A stretch of 64,000 nt of DNA from the NCBI RefSeq assembly GCF_001941975.2, contig NZ_CP146991.1:228501-292500 (forward strand). Reading direction: 5' to 3'. The notes below the pieces were generated by a model. That model made no database searches and was not told the origin of the DNA. It saw only the letters and a program-made list of their open reading frames with translations. How positions within the stretch are numbered: position 1 is the first letter of the stretch; each line of letters starts with the position of its first letter. Both the position numbers and the translations under genes were made by a program. The stretch is from Sporomusa sphaeroides DSM 2875 (GTDB taxonomy: Bacteria > Bacillota > Negativicutes > Sporomusales > Sporomusaceae). This document shows positions 43,504 to 51,208 of the stretch, in pieces.

Positions 43504-44322
43504 ATGGAACAATTACTGGAAAAATACTTTCGCCCCAAACTGCCGCATATGTGGTGTCCCGGCTGTGGCAATGGCATTGTAACGGCCGCCATTGTCCGGG
43601 CTATTGACAAGCTGGGGCTTGATCAGGATAAAACCACCATTGTGTCGGGAATTGGCTGCTCGTCACGGGCTCCCGGCTATCTGCATTTTGACACCCTGCA
43701 TACGGCCCATGGCCGGGCGCTGCCGTTTGCTACCGGGATTAAGCTGACCAAGCCGGGGCACAAGGTGCTGGTTATTACCGGTGATGGCGATGCTACCGCT
43801 ATTGGCGGCAATCATTTCATTCATGCTGCCAGACGCAACATTGATCTTACTGTCATTGTCTTTAACAACAATATCTATGGTATGACCGGCGGGCAGTACT
43901 CGCCGCTGACGCCCCATCTGGCCAAAGCCACCACCGCCCCTTACGGCAATGTTGACCGCGCTTTTGATTTAGCTGAGCTGGCCAAAGGGGCCGGTGCCAC
44001 CTTTGTTGCCAGGTCAACCACCTACCATGCCAAGCAGCTTGCCGAACTGGTAGCCAAAGCCATCCAGCACGAAGGCTTTGCCGTGGTGGAAGCCATGACC
44101 GGCTGTCCCATCTCGTTCGGCAGGCAGAACAAGCTGGGAAAACCGGCCGCACTGCTGGCCTGGCAGCGGGACAATACCGTGCCGGTCGAAGCCATGGGCA
44201 AGCTTACACCGGAGCAGCTGGCCGGGAAAATTCCCATAGGTCTGCTGCATCAGAAAACTGCGCCTGAATATACGGCCGAATACGGCAAAATCATCAAACA
44301 AGCGATGGGAGGGCGTTCTTAG
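43504..44322 (+). CDS. korB: 2-oxoacid:ferredoxin oxidoreductase, beta subunit
   Basis: 272 residues, ATG 43504 with GGGAGG upstream. The TPP-binding domain has MWCPGCGNGIV, GIGCSSRAPGYL, HGRALPFATGIKL, and GDGDATAIGGNHFIHAARRN (the GDG...N Mg/TPP motif). YGMTGGQYSPLTP is also conserved. It lies between alpha and gamma genes in the usual order. Confidence 0.95.
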   Translation: MEQLLEKYFRPKLPHMWCPGCGNGIVTAAIVRAIDKLGLDQDKTTIVSGIGCSSRAPGYLHFDTLHTAHGRALPFATGIKLTKPGHKVLVITGDGDATAIGGNHFIHAARRNIDLTVIVFNNNIYGMTGGQYSPLTPHLAKATTAPYGNVDRAFDLAELAKGAGATFVARSTTYHAKQLAELVAKAIQHEGFAVVEAMTGCPISFGRQNKLGKPAALLAWQRDNTVPVEAMGKLTPEQLAGKIPIGLLHQKTAPEYTAEYGKIIKQAMGGRS

Positions 44323-44323
44323 C

Positions 44324-44845
44324 ATGATGGAAGTCAGATTAAGCGGCTCAGGCGGGCAGGGATTGATCCTGGCCGGCATCATTCTGGCCGAAGCCGCCAT
44401 TGCCGACGGCAAAGAGGCCATACAGTCCCAGTCCTACGGGCCGGAAGCCCGCGGCGGCTCCAGCAAATCGGAGGTCATTATCAGTGATGCACGCATCCAT
44501 TATCCTAAAGTTGCGACTCCTGACCTGCTTCTGGCCATGACCCAGGAAGCACTCAATAAATATGGTCCGGACCTCAAGGAAGACGGCCTGCTCATTATTG
44601 ACAGCACCTTTGTCCGGGATGTGCCGGCACACTACAAACAGGTGCATGCCGTTCCCATTACCCAACTGGCAAAAGATAAGTGCGGCCGTGAACTGTTCGC
44701 CAACATCGTTGCCCTCGGGACCATTGCCAAACTCACCGATACCGTCGGCCTGACCGCTCTGGAACAGGCCGTGCTGGCCCGTGTGCCCAAAGGAACTGAG
44801 GAAATGAACAGGCTGGCGCTCCAAACCGGTTATCAGGCTGTGTAA
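44324..44845 (+). CDS. korC: 2-oxoacid:ferredoxin oxidoreductase, gamma subunit
   Basis: 173 residues, ATG 44324 (an ATG one codon later is possible). SGSGGQGLILAGIILAEAA and SYGPEARGGSSKSEV are family signatures. It closes the korDABC operon; the start is one base beyond the korB stop. A hairpin terminator follows. Confidence 0.95.
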   Translation: MMEVRLSGSGGQGLILAGIILAEAAIADGKEAIQSQSYGPEARGGSSKSEVIISDARIHYPKVATPDLLLAMTQEALNKYGPDLKEDGLLIIDSTFVRDVPAHYKQVHAVPITQLAKDKCGRELFANIVALGTIAKLTDTVGLTALEQAVLARVPKGTEEMNRLALQTGYQAV

Positions 44846-44848
44846 CAG

Positions 44849-44896
44849 TATATGGCAACCTCTGAAGATTGTTTGTCAGAGGTTGCCATATATTTT
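44849..44896 (+). terminator. Terminator of korDABC
   Basis: ATATGGCAACCTCTGA (44850-44865) is exactly paired with 44876-44891, followed by ATTTTAG. Confidence 0.82.
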
Positions 44897-44959
44897 AGGG
44901 TAATTTATTAATACATTATGCTACAATAACAGTAAAGCCTGGCGTATGGAGTGAATGGC

Positions 44960-46702
44960 ATGGACATTGGCTTAATGGACGTAATAAAAAATATTGCCGT
45001 GCTGGGGGTAGCTGCCTATTTAACTACCCAACTGCCGCCTTTTCGCCGGGCACTCAGCCAGTCGCAGTACCGGCTGCGGGATAAGCTGGTTTTAATTTGC
45101 ATTTTCGGCTTCTTTTCAGCACTGGGGAATTATCTTAGCATCCCCGTCCTGGGAGCCATAGCCAATACCCGTATTGTCGGCGCTGTAGCGGGCGGGCTTC
45201 TGGGTGGCCCGATGGTGGGGCTGGGCGCAGGGATTATTGGTGCTATCCCCCGGTATTTTATGGGGGGCTTTACCATGATTCCGGCTGTTATAACCAACGT
45301 TATCGTAGGCTATCTGAGCGGACTGGTTTATGCCCGGTACGGTGTCCGGAATATCGGGGTGAAAACAGCCTTGGCCGTGTCCTTTGGCGCTGAAATTATC
45401 CTCAAGGTCATGATACTAGCCTTTTCAAGCTCGTCTGAAGCTGCGTGGGAATTAGAACGGGTTATTGCCATTCCGACGACTGTTGCTAATTGTCTCGGGG
45501 TCATGCTATTTGTATATATTGTGCGCGACGTATACCAGGAGCAGGAAAAAGTTCAGGCCAAGGCAGCACAGCAAGCCATGCAGGTCATCCACAAGGCCAA
45601 TGGAGTTTTGTGGAGCGGTTTAACTATAACGTCAGCCCAGCAGGTGGCAGAGATCATTCACTCGGAAATAGAAGCCAATGCGGTAGCCGTTACTGACACG
45701 GAAAAAGTGCTGGCTTTTATCGGCGAAGGTGCGGATCACCATATTATTGGACAGCCTTTTATAACGCAAGCTACCAAACTGGCCAGGCAACACCGGCATA
45801 CTGTTATCACCAATGACAGGACAAGTATTGGCTGCCCCGTCTGCTCCTGTCCCCTTACGGCGGTAATTGATGCCCCCTTGCTTGTTAATAACCGTTTCCA
45901 GGGGAGTATTAAGGTATATAAAACAGGTGCCGGCATTATTTTGCCTTATGAGGCTGAATTAGTGCAGGGGATTGCCAATTTTTTGAGTCTGCAGTTGTTG
46001 CATGGTGAACTGGAAGCCAAAACTATGCTGTTAGCACAAGCTGAGTATAATTCCCTTCGCGCCCAAATTCACCCCCATTTCATGTTCAACACCTTAGGCA
46101 CGATCAGAGCTATCATAAGGACAGACCCGGAGCAAGCCCGGGCATTAATTAAGGACTTGTCCGACATTATCAGACGGCATATCCGTCCGGGCAGAGAAAT
46201 GAATACCATCGCGGAAGAAATGGATTTTGTGGACAGCTATATCCGCCTGGAACAAGCCCGGTTTGGTGACCGTATCCAAATTATTAAAGTCATTGATCCG
46301 GAATCTTACGATCAGGCAGTGCCTGTTTTTGCCGTGCAAGTGCTTGTGGAAAATGCCGTAAAACATGGGATTTCGCCTAAAAAAGAGGGCGGTATTATTG
46401 AAATCCGTGTACGCAGGGAGGATAATATTGTTTACATTTCGGTGCGGGACAACGGCGTTGGTATTGCGGGTAAGTCCCCCGCGCACTTGCTGGAGGCACA
46501 GCCTATGTCCCAGATTTCGGCAGGGATCGGGATTGGGATTAATAATGTTCATGCCCGTATTCAGCGGCTGTTTGGCCATGAATTCGGTATTTCGATAAAA
46601 AGCGGAGAAAACGAAGGCACCTGCGTGTCCATTCGTTTGCCCTGGCGGGAGGTGGCGTCAGATGACGCGGATGAAGGGCGTAAAAGTTGTTATTGCCGAT
46701 GA
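44960..46702 (+). CDS. LytS-like sensor histidine kinase
   Basis: 580 residues from ATG 44960, eight bases after GGAG (GTG 44951 overlaps that site). Six or so TM helices in residues 1-185 form the 5TM-LYT receptor (GALGGLLGGPMVG-like: AGGLLGGPMVGLGAGIIGA). A GAF domain follows (about 215-350). The His_kinase domain has AQIHPHFMFNTLGTI with the phospho-accepting His. ATPase boxes: LVENAVKHGI and DNGVGI, with GIGINNVHARI. It overlaps the LytTR regulator gene by 41 bp. A carboxylate transporter lies downstream, suggesting sensing of an organic acid. Confidence 0.93.
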   Translation: MDIGLMDVIKNIAVLGVAAYLTTQLPPFRRALSQSQYRLRDKLVLICIFGFFSALGNYLSIPVLGAIANTRIVGAVAGGLLGGPMVGLGAGIIGAIPRYFMGGFTMIPAVITNVIVGYLSGLVYARYGVRNIGVKTALAVSFGAEIILKVMILAFSSSSEAAWELERVIAIPTTVANCLGVMLFVYIVRDVYQEQEKVQAKAAQQAMQVIHKANGVLWSGLTITSAQQVAEIIHSEIEANAVAVTDTEKVLAFIGEGADHHIIGQPFITQATKLARQHRHTVITNDRTSIGCPVCSCPLTAVIDAPLLVNNRFQGSIKVYKTGAGIILPYEAELVQGIANFLSLQLLHGELEAKTMLLAQAEYNSLRAQIHPHFMFNTLGTIRAIIRTDPEQARALIKDLSDIIRRHIRPGREMNTIAEEMDFVDSYIRLEQARFGDRIQIIKVIDPESYDQAVPVFAVQVLVENAVKHGISPKKEGGIIEIRVRREDNIVYISVRDNGVGIAGKSPAHLLEAQPMSQISAGIGIGINNVHARIQRLFGHEFGISIKSGENEGTCVSIRLPWREVASDDADEGRKSCYCR

Positions 46703-47444
46703 TGAAAAATTAATGGCCCAGGAACTCCGGGCTTTGTTGCTGGAGCTATATTCCGATTTGCAGATAGTAGGCGTGGTGCATGATGGTGAGACTGCGTTGC
46801 AGTTAGTGAAAACTCATAAGCCTGATATTGCCTTTTTAGATATTCAGATGCCGGGAATGACCGGGCTGGCGGTAGCGAAACGGCTTATTGCCGCTGAAGA
46901 GCCGCCGGCAGTGGTTTTTGCCACTGCCTATGATGAATATGCGTTAAAAGCCTTTTCGGTAAATGCGATGGACTACATTCTTAAACCATATGATGAGGCA
47001 GATATCCGGCGGGTCATGGAAAAGTTCGAGAAAATGCTGGCCGGAACCAGCGTAAAACCAAAGGAGAGCGATAATAAAGATTTGTCAAAGCCAGGCGGTA
47101 TCCGTAAATTTTCACTCGAAAAGGGAGACCGGATGGAGATTATCGATAGTGACAAAATTGAGCTGATTTATGCCAAAGATAGGCTTGTATACATTAAAAC
47201 TTTGGATGGAGAGATTTATCGAACCAAGCTGACACTGCAGGAATACGAAGGCAAGTTGCCGGCAGAGTGTTTTTTCCGCTGTCACCGGAATTATATCGTG
47301 AACGTCAATCAGATTAAAGAAATTGCCACCTGGTTCAATAAAGGATATATTCTGATATTGAAGAAAAATGCGGCAGGCAAAAGTCAGGAAGTTCCGGTAG
47401 GCCGGGCGTATGCTGCCAGGCTGCGGGAGTATATAGAACTGTAA
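46662..47444 (+). CDS. LytTR family response regulator
   Basis: 260 residues, ATG 46662 with GGGAGGTGG upstream (ATG 46671 possible). Receiver: DDE at 13-15, Asp60 in AFLDIQMPGMTG, Lys in YILKPYDE. The C-terminal LytTR DNA-binding domain (about 155-258) has IELIYAKDRLVYIKT, FFRCHRNYIVNVNQIKEI and EVPVGRAYAARLRE. Partner of the LytS-like kinase. Probable target: the DASS transporter and CoA-transferase genes just downstream (inference from position). Confidence 0.95.
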   Translation: MTRMKGVKVVIADDEKLMAQELRALLLELYSDLQIVGVVHDGETALQLVKTHKPDIAFLDIQMPGMTGLAVAKRLIAAEEPPAVVFATAYDEYALKAFSVNAMDYILKPYDEADIRRVMEKFEKMLAGTSVKPKESDNKDLSKPGGIRKFSLEKGDRMEIIDSDKIELIYAKDRLVYIKTLDGEIYRTKLTLQEYEGKLPAECFFRCHRNYIVNVNQIKEIATWFNKGYILILKKNAAGKSQEVPVGRAYAARLREYIEL

Positions 47445-47467
47445 CCGCCTGTGAGGCGGTTTTTTTG
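47443..47467 (+). terminator. Terminator of the LytS/LytTR operon
   Basis: AACCGCCT pairs with AGGCGGTT around GTG, followed by seven T. Confidence 0.92.
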
Positions 47468-47591
47468 TGCTTGTTATTGTCCGCTGGTAAGTGATTTTTT
47501 GTTGTTGGTCGAGATAACATAGCTTCCCCGGCTATTAGTATTTAGAATTAAGCCAGGTTTCAAAATATTTAAACTATTGCGGAGGGGAAGT

Positions 47592-48995
47592 ATGAGTAAA
47601 CAGAAATGGTTGTGTCTCCTAGCTGCTTTTGCCTGCCTGTTCGGGATCGTCTGGCTGACGCCCGAGGTAAAGGGGCTTAGCTTGGCAGGGAAAAAGTCAA
47701 TTGGTGTGGCTGTTTTTGCTATTATCGTGTGGGTTTCTCAGGCACTGGACGATGCGATTAGCGGGCTTGTTATTGTATTTTTGCTGGCGGCGCTGGGTGC
47801 CACCAAACTGGGAGAAGCCTTTAGCGGGTATGCCAATACCGCAGTCTGGTTAATTGTCATCGGCTTTATTATGGCCGGGTGTATGGAAAAATCCGGGCTG
47901 TCGAAAAGGATTGCCTTGTTGCTGGTTAATTCTGCCAAGGGATCAGCTGTAAAGGTGTATTGGGCGGTAGCCTTGGTCATGCTGGTCACAAGTTTCCTGG
48001 TGCCTTCGATCACCGCCCGGACACTGCTAATGCTGCCGATCATTGTCGGCATTGGCCAGGCATTCGGTGCCAAACAGGGGGAAAGCAATATTGTTAAAGC
48101 GCTGCTGTTTATTGTGGCTATGAGCGGTACTATGATGAGTATCGGCATTCTTACCGCCCATGTCGGCAACCCCATTACCGTTGGTTTGATTGAGGTCGCT
48201 ACCCAACAAACCATTTCCTGGGCGGAGTGGTTTAAAATCGGCGCTCCGCCTGCTTTTCTGCTGGCAGGAGTATCAGTATTCCTGCTGCAAAAAATGTGGG
48301 CTCCTGAAATTAAGAGCCTGGGACAAGGCCAGGATTATGTGCGCAGGGAGCTTGCCGCCTTAGGGACACTTACCTCCCAGGAAAAGTATACGCTGGTAGT
48401 ATTTTTGCTCACCCTGGCCTTGTGGGCCACCGACTCGGTTCATAAAATAAATGTTGTGCTGGTGGGAATGGTGTCGGTTGTCTTGCTCTTGTGGCCCGGT
48501 TCGGGGATTATGGACTGGAAAGAAGCGCAAAAGAAAGTTCCTTGGAATATTTTTGTTCTTTACGGGGCCGGTTTGTCTATGGGAACGGCGCTTGTGACTT
48601 CCGGGGCCGCTAAATGGCTGGCAGGTACTATGCTTGGACCAATCGCTCCGATGGCGCATGCCATGCAAATGATTGTCCTGATCTGGATTGCAACCGCGCT
48701 GCAGATATTCTTCACCGGCGGCGGTCCGAAAACCACTGCCCTCACGCCGATTGTTATTGCCCACGCGGCGACCATCGGTGCCAATCCATTGCCGTTCGCG
48801 CTCATTCTGGGCATGAATATGCAGCATCAGTATCTGCTGCCGGTAAGCAACATGCCGAACGCCATTGCGATTGGTACAGGCCATGTGACCTCAGGCGATA
48901 TTATTAAGACCGGTGCGGTAATGAGTATTCTGGCCGCTGCCTTTATGAGTGTTATGGTCGTAACCTACTGGCAGTGGCTGGGGGTAGTGCAGTAA
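47592..48995 (+). CDS. DASS/SLC13 family anion symporter
   Basis: 467 residues from ATG 47592 (GGAGGGGAAG upstream). About 11-12 hydrophobic helices. Two family repeats with Ser-Asn-type substrate clefts: SGTMMSIGILTAHVGNPIT in the first half and FFTGGGPKTTALTPI in the second. The family carries dicarboxylates, citrate or sulfate with Na+. The SNT sodium motifs are replaced here by related sequence, so the coupling ion is uncertain. The LytS/LytTR system upstream and the CoA-transferase downstream suggest a C4-dicarboxylate or similar acid. Confidence 0.88.
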   Translation: MSKQKWLCLLAAFACLFGIVWLTPEVKGLSLAGKKSIGVAVFAIIVWVSQALDDAISGLVIVFLLAALGATKLGEAFSGYANTAVWLIVIGFIMAGCMEKSGLSKRIALLLVNSAKGSAVKVYWAVALVMLVTSFLVPSITARTLLMLPIIVGIGQAFGAKQGESNIVKALLFIVAMSGTMMSIGILTAHVGNPITVGLIEVATQQTISWAEWFKIGAPPAFLLAGVSVFLLQKMWAPEIKSLGQGQDYVRRELAALGTLTSQEKYTLVVFLLTLALWATDSVHKINVVLVGMVSVVLLLWPGSGIMDWKEAQKKVPWNIFVLYGAGLSMGTALVTSGAAKWLAGTMLGPIAPMAHAMQMIVLIWIATALQIFFTGGGPKTTALTPIVIAHAATIGANPLPFALILGMNMQHQYLLPVSNMPNAIAIGTGHVTSGDIIKTGAVMSILAAAFMSVMVVTYWQWLGVVQ

Positions 48996-49010
48996 GAGGA
49001 GGTTTAACTT

Positions 49011-50516
49011 ATGAACAATTTATCAGCAAGAATCCGAAATACAACATTGCAGGAAAAAATTATTTCTGCAGAGGAGGCCGCGTCTTTGATTAAGGCCGGC
49101 ATGAATATCGGCACAAGCGGTTTTACCCCTTCCGGCTATCCCAAGGCGGTGCCGCTGGCTTTGGCCGAAAGAATCCGGCAGGAAAAATTTACAGTCAACC
49201 TGTGGACCGGCGCCTCGGTCGGTAAAGAACTGGACGCGGCTTTGGCGGAAGTAGGCGGAATCGCCAAAAGGCTGCCCTATCAGACTAATGCTGTTACCAG
49301 GCAGGCCATTAATAGCGGGCGCATGCAGTATACCGACCTGCATTTGAGTCATGTGGCGCCAATGGCCCGTGCCGGTTTTCTTGGCGGCAAGGTGGATGTT
49401 GCTATTGTGGAAGCCTGTGCCATTACCGAAGCCGGACATATCGTTCCCACCACCTCGGTGGGCAATGCCGCCGCTTTCGTGCAGTTGGCCGATACAGTCA
49501 TTGTCGAACTTAATGTGGCGCAGCCGCTGGCACTGGAAGGAATGCATGATATTGTCACACCCGGCCTACCGCCCGTACAGGCCGTATTGCCGCTGGTTAA
49601 TGTAGCCGATAGGATTGGTGTGCCGTATATTCCCTGCTCAATCGAGAAAATCGCCGGCATTGTCGTAAGTGACATTCCTGACGACGTTCGGCCCCTGGCT
49701 GCCGTTGATGCCGATGCCAAAGCCATGACCGGGCATCTTATCAAGTTTCTGCAGGCGGAAATTAAGGCCGGGAGAATGCCTGCAAACCTTCTGCCGTTGC
49801 AATCGGGGGTCGGCTCTGTTGCCAATGCCGTTATCACCGGACTGGTGGACTCGGATTTTTCCAACCTGACGGTGTACACCGAGGTAATCCAGGACGGTAT
49901 GCTGGATTTAATTGATGCCGGCAAACTCACCTTTGCCTCCGGTACGGCGCTTACCCCGTCACCGCAGGGGTTACAGCGGTTTTATGCCAATCTTGACAGA
50001 TACAAAGACAAGCTGGTTTTGCGGCCGCAGGAGATTTCCAACCATCCGGAAATCGCGCGCCGGTTGGGGATTATTGCCATGAATACCGCTATTGAATTTG
50101 ACATCTATGGGCATGTCAACTCCACTCATGTCATGGGCAGTAAAATTATGAACGGCATCGGCGGTTCCGGTGACTTTGCCCGCAACGGTTATCTGACCTG
50201 CTTTTTCAGCAGCTCGGTAGCCAAGGACGGGGCAATATCCTGTATTGTGCCCATGTGCTCCCATATTGACCACACTGAGCACGATGTTGATGTATTCATT
50301 ACCGAACAGGGGGTGGCCGACATACGCGGTCTCAGCCCCAAAGAGCGGGCCCGGAAAATCATCGGCAATTGTGCCCACCCGCGTTACCGTCCCCGGTTGC
50401 TTGACTATCTTGAACGGGCAGAGAAAGCTACCGGCGGAGCCCATACGCCGCACTTGTTAGCCGAGGCGCTGTCCTGGCACTGCCGTTTCCTGGAGACCGG
50501 AACCATGCAGTTCTAA
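49011..50516 (+). CDS. Acetyl-CoA hydrolase/transferase family CoA-transferase (succinate:acetyl-CoA type)
   Basis: 501 residues, ATG 49011 with GAGGAGG upstream, 15 bases after the transporter stop. The N-terminal block ISAEEAASLIKAGMNIGTSG and FTPSGYPKAVP are like Cat1/AarC. TVYTEVIQDGMLDLID probably carries the catalytic Glu. FVSSSxAK-type FFSSSVAKDGAISCIVPMCSH and TEQGVADIRGLSPKERA are conserved. It moves CoA between acyl-CoA and a free acid such as succinate or acetate. Together with the transporter it would activate an imported acid at no ATP cost. Confidence 0.92.
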   Translation: MNNLSARIRNTTLQEKIISAEEAASLIKAGMNIGTSGFTPSGYPKAVPLALAERIRQEKFTVNLWTGASVGKELDAALAEVGGIAKRLPYQTNAVTRQAINSGRMQYTDLHLSHVAPMARAGFLGGKVDVAIVEACAITEAGHIVPTTSVGNAAAFVQLADTVIVELNVAQPLALEGMHDIVTPGLPPVQAVLPLVNVADRIGVPYIPCSIEKIAGIVVSDIPDDVRPLAAVDADAKAMTGHLIKFLQAEIKAGRMPANLLPLQSGVGSVANAVITGLVDSDFSNLTVYTEVIQDGMLDLIDAGKLTFASGTALTPSPQGLQRFYANLDRYKDKLVLRPQEISNHPEIARRLGIIAMNTAIEFDIYGHVNSTHVMGSKIMNGIGGSGDFARNGYLTCFFSSSVAKDGAISCIVPMCSHIDHTEHDVDVFITEQGVADIRGLSPKERARKIIGNCAHPRYRPRLLDYLERAEKATGGAHTPHLLAEALSWHCRFLETGTMQF

Positions 50517-50559
50517 TTAAATGTAAAAAAATACTAAAAATTACAGATGATGCAAACTA

Positions 50560-50588
50560 TTGACAGATATTGGAACACTAATTATAAT
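50560..50588 (+). promoter_or_regulatory. Promoter of the Mn2+ riboswitch transcript
   Basis: Consensus TTGACA (50560-50565), a 17-bp spacer and TATAAT (50583-50588). Confidence 0.92.
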
Positions 50589-50604
50589 AAAAGTATAATT
50601 AAAT

Positions 50605-50735
50605 ATTGCCTCAAGGGGAGTAACCTTTACAGCAAAGTCGTCAGTGCGCGGTGCGTGGGCCCCGGCTTTGTTGGCAGTATACTGCTGTTGGTAAGACCTT
50701 GCCTTTTTTTATTAAAAGGTAAGGTCTTTTTAATT
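50605..50735 (+). promoter_or_regulatory. yybP-ykoY (Mn2+) riboswitch with terminator
   Basis: Conserved blocks in order: CAAGGGGAGTAACC (50613-50626), GCAAAGTCGTCAG (50632-50644), CCCCGGCTTTGTTGGCA (50660-50676), GGTAAGACCTTGCC (50690-50703). The last block can pair with the first (ligand-bound P1) or form the terminator AAGACCTTGCCTTTT/AAAAGGTAAGGTCTT (50693-50728) with a T-run. This is the classic design that opens expression at high Mn2+. Downstream genes: a small membrane protein and a P-type ATPase, a frequent target of this riboswitch. Confidence 0.93.
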
Positions 50736-50767
50736 TTTATGTAGAGAACAACCGGAAAGGAGGGCTT

Positions 50768-50950
50768 ATGGACCGGCTGTTTGCAATCTGGACAGATCAA
50801 AAAGCCTATGAACAAAAGGCGATCTGGGGGGATATACTTGGACTGGCAAAAAATAACCGGCTATTTTGGCTTGCTGTGTATTATGATTGCCATTTTAGCC
50901 CAGGTAATTGCCAATACAGTTCCGAATTATCTGGGTATCCAACCATCTGA
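50768..50950 (+). CDS. Short ORF with strong ribosome binding site; possible 5' part of the next gene
   Basis: ATG 50768 follows AAAGGAGG at good spacing, the best start signal in the operon. It opens a 60-codon frame (MDRLFAIWTDQKAYEQKAIW...) that overlaps the next gene out of frame. Its first 20 residues look protein-like; the rest shadows the hydrophobic gene. Removing one G from the run of six at 50825-50830 would join it to the downstream frame and give one ~131-residue membrane protein. Either a sequencing slip, a phase-variable tract, or a short translated leader. Confidence 0.4.
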   Translation: MDRLFAIWTDQKAYEQKAIWGDILGLAKNNRLFWLAVYYDCHFSPGNCQYSSELSGYPTI

Positions 50951-51167
50951 CGCAATTATCCGCTGGGCAACCTATTTGTGGGCTTATGCCACCATTGTGA
51001 CCGGATTTTATCTGAAACAAAAAAACGGACATTTTTTCGAAATATGTCTGGGCTTGCTGGCTGGCGCTTTATGCCTGGTAGAATGGCTGATCATGCCGGT
51101 GACCGTGATCTATTTTTTCCGGGTTTTCACTAAGCTTAGCAAGATGAACGGTGGTTTGCCATTTTGA
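50838..51167 (+). CDS. Small membrane protein upstream of the P-type ATPase
   Basis: 109 residues if started at TTG 50838; the frame is open from 50781. Three hydrophobic segments: YFGLLCIMIAILAQVIA (about 7-25), a middle segment near IRWATYLWAYATIVTG (40-57), and FEICLGLLAGALCLVEWLI (66-85), ending in a basic tail. No family recognised. The start is doubtful: only GGGGGG precedes TTG, while a strong binding site serves the overlapping ORF at 50768. It lies between the Mn2+ riboswitch and the ATPase, so a role tied to cation export is likely by context. Confidence 0.65.
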   Translation: MDWQKITGYFGLLCIMIAILAQVIANTVPNYLGIQPSDAIIRWATYLWAYATIVTGFYLKQKNGHFFEICLGLLAGALCLVEWLIMPVTVIYFFRVFTKLSKMNGGLPF

Positions 51168-51208
51168 TTGCCTGCATGATCACTTAAATAACAAGGAGGC
51201 TTACTTTC

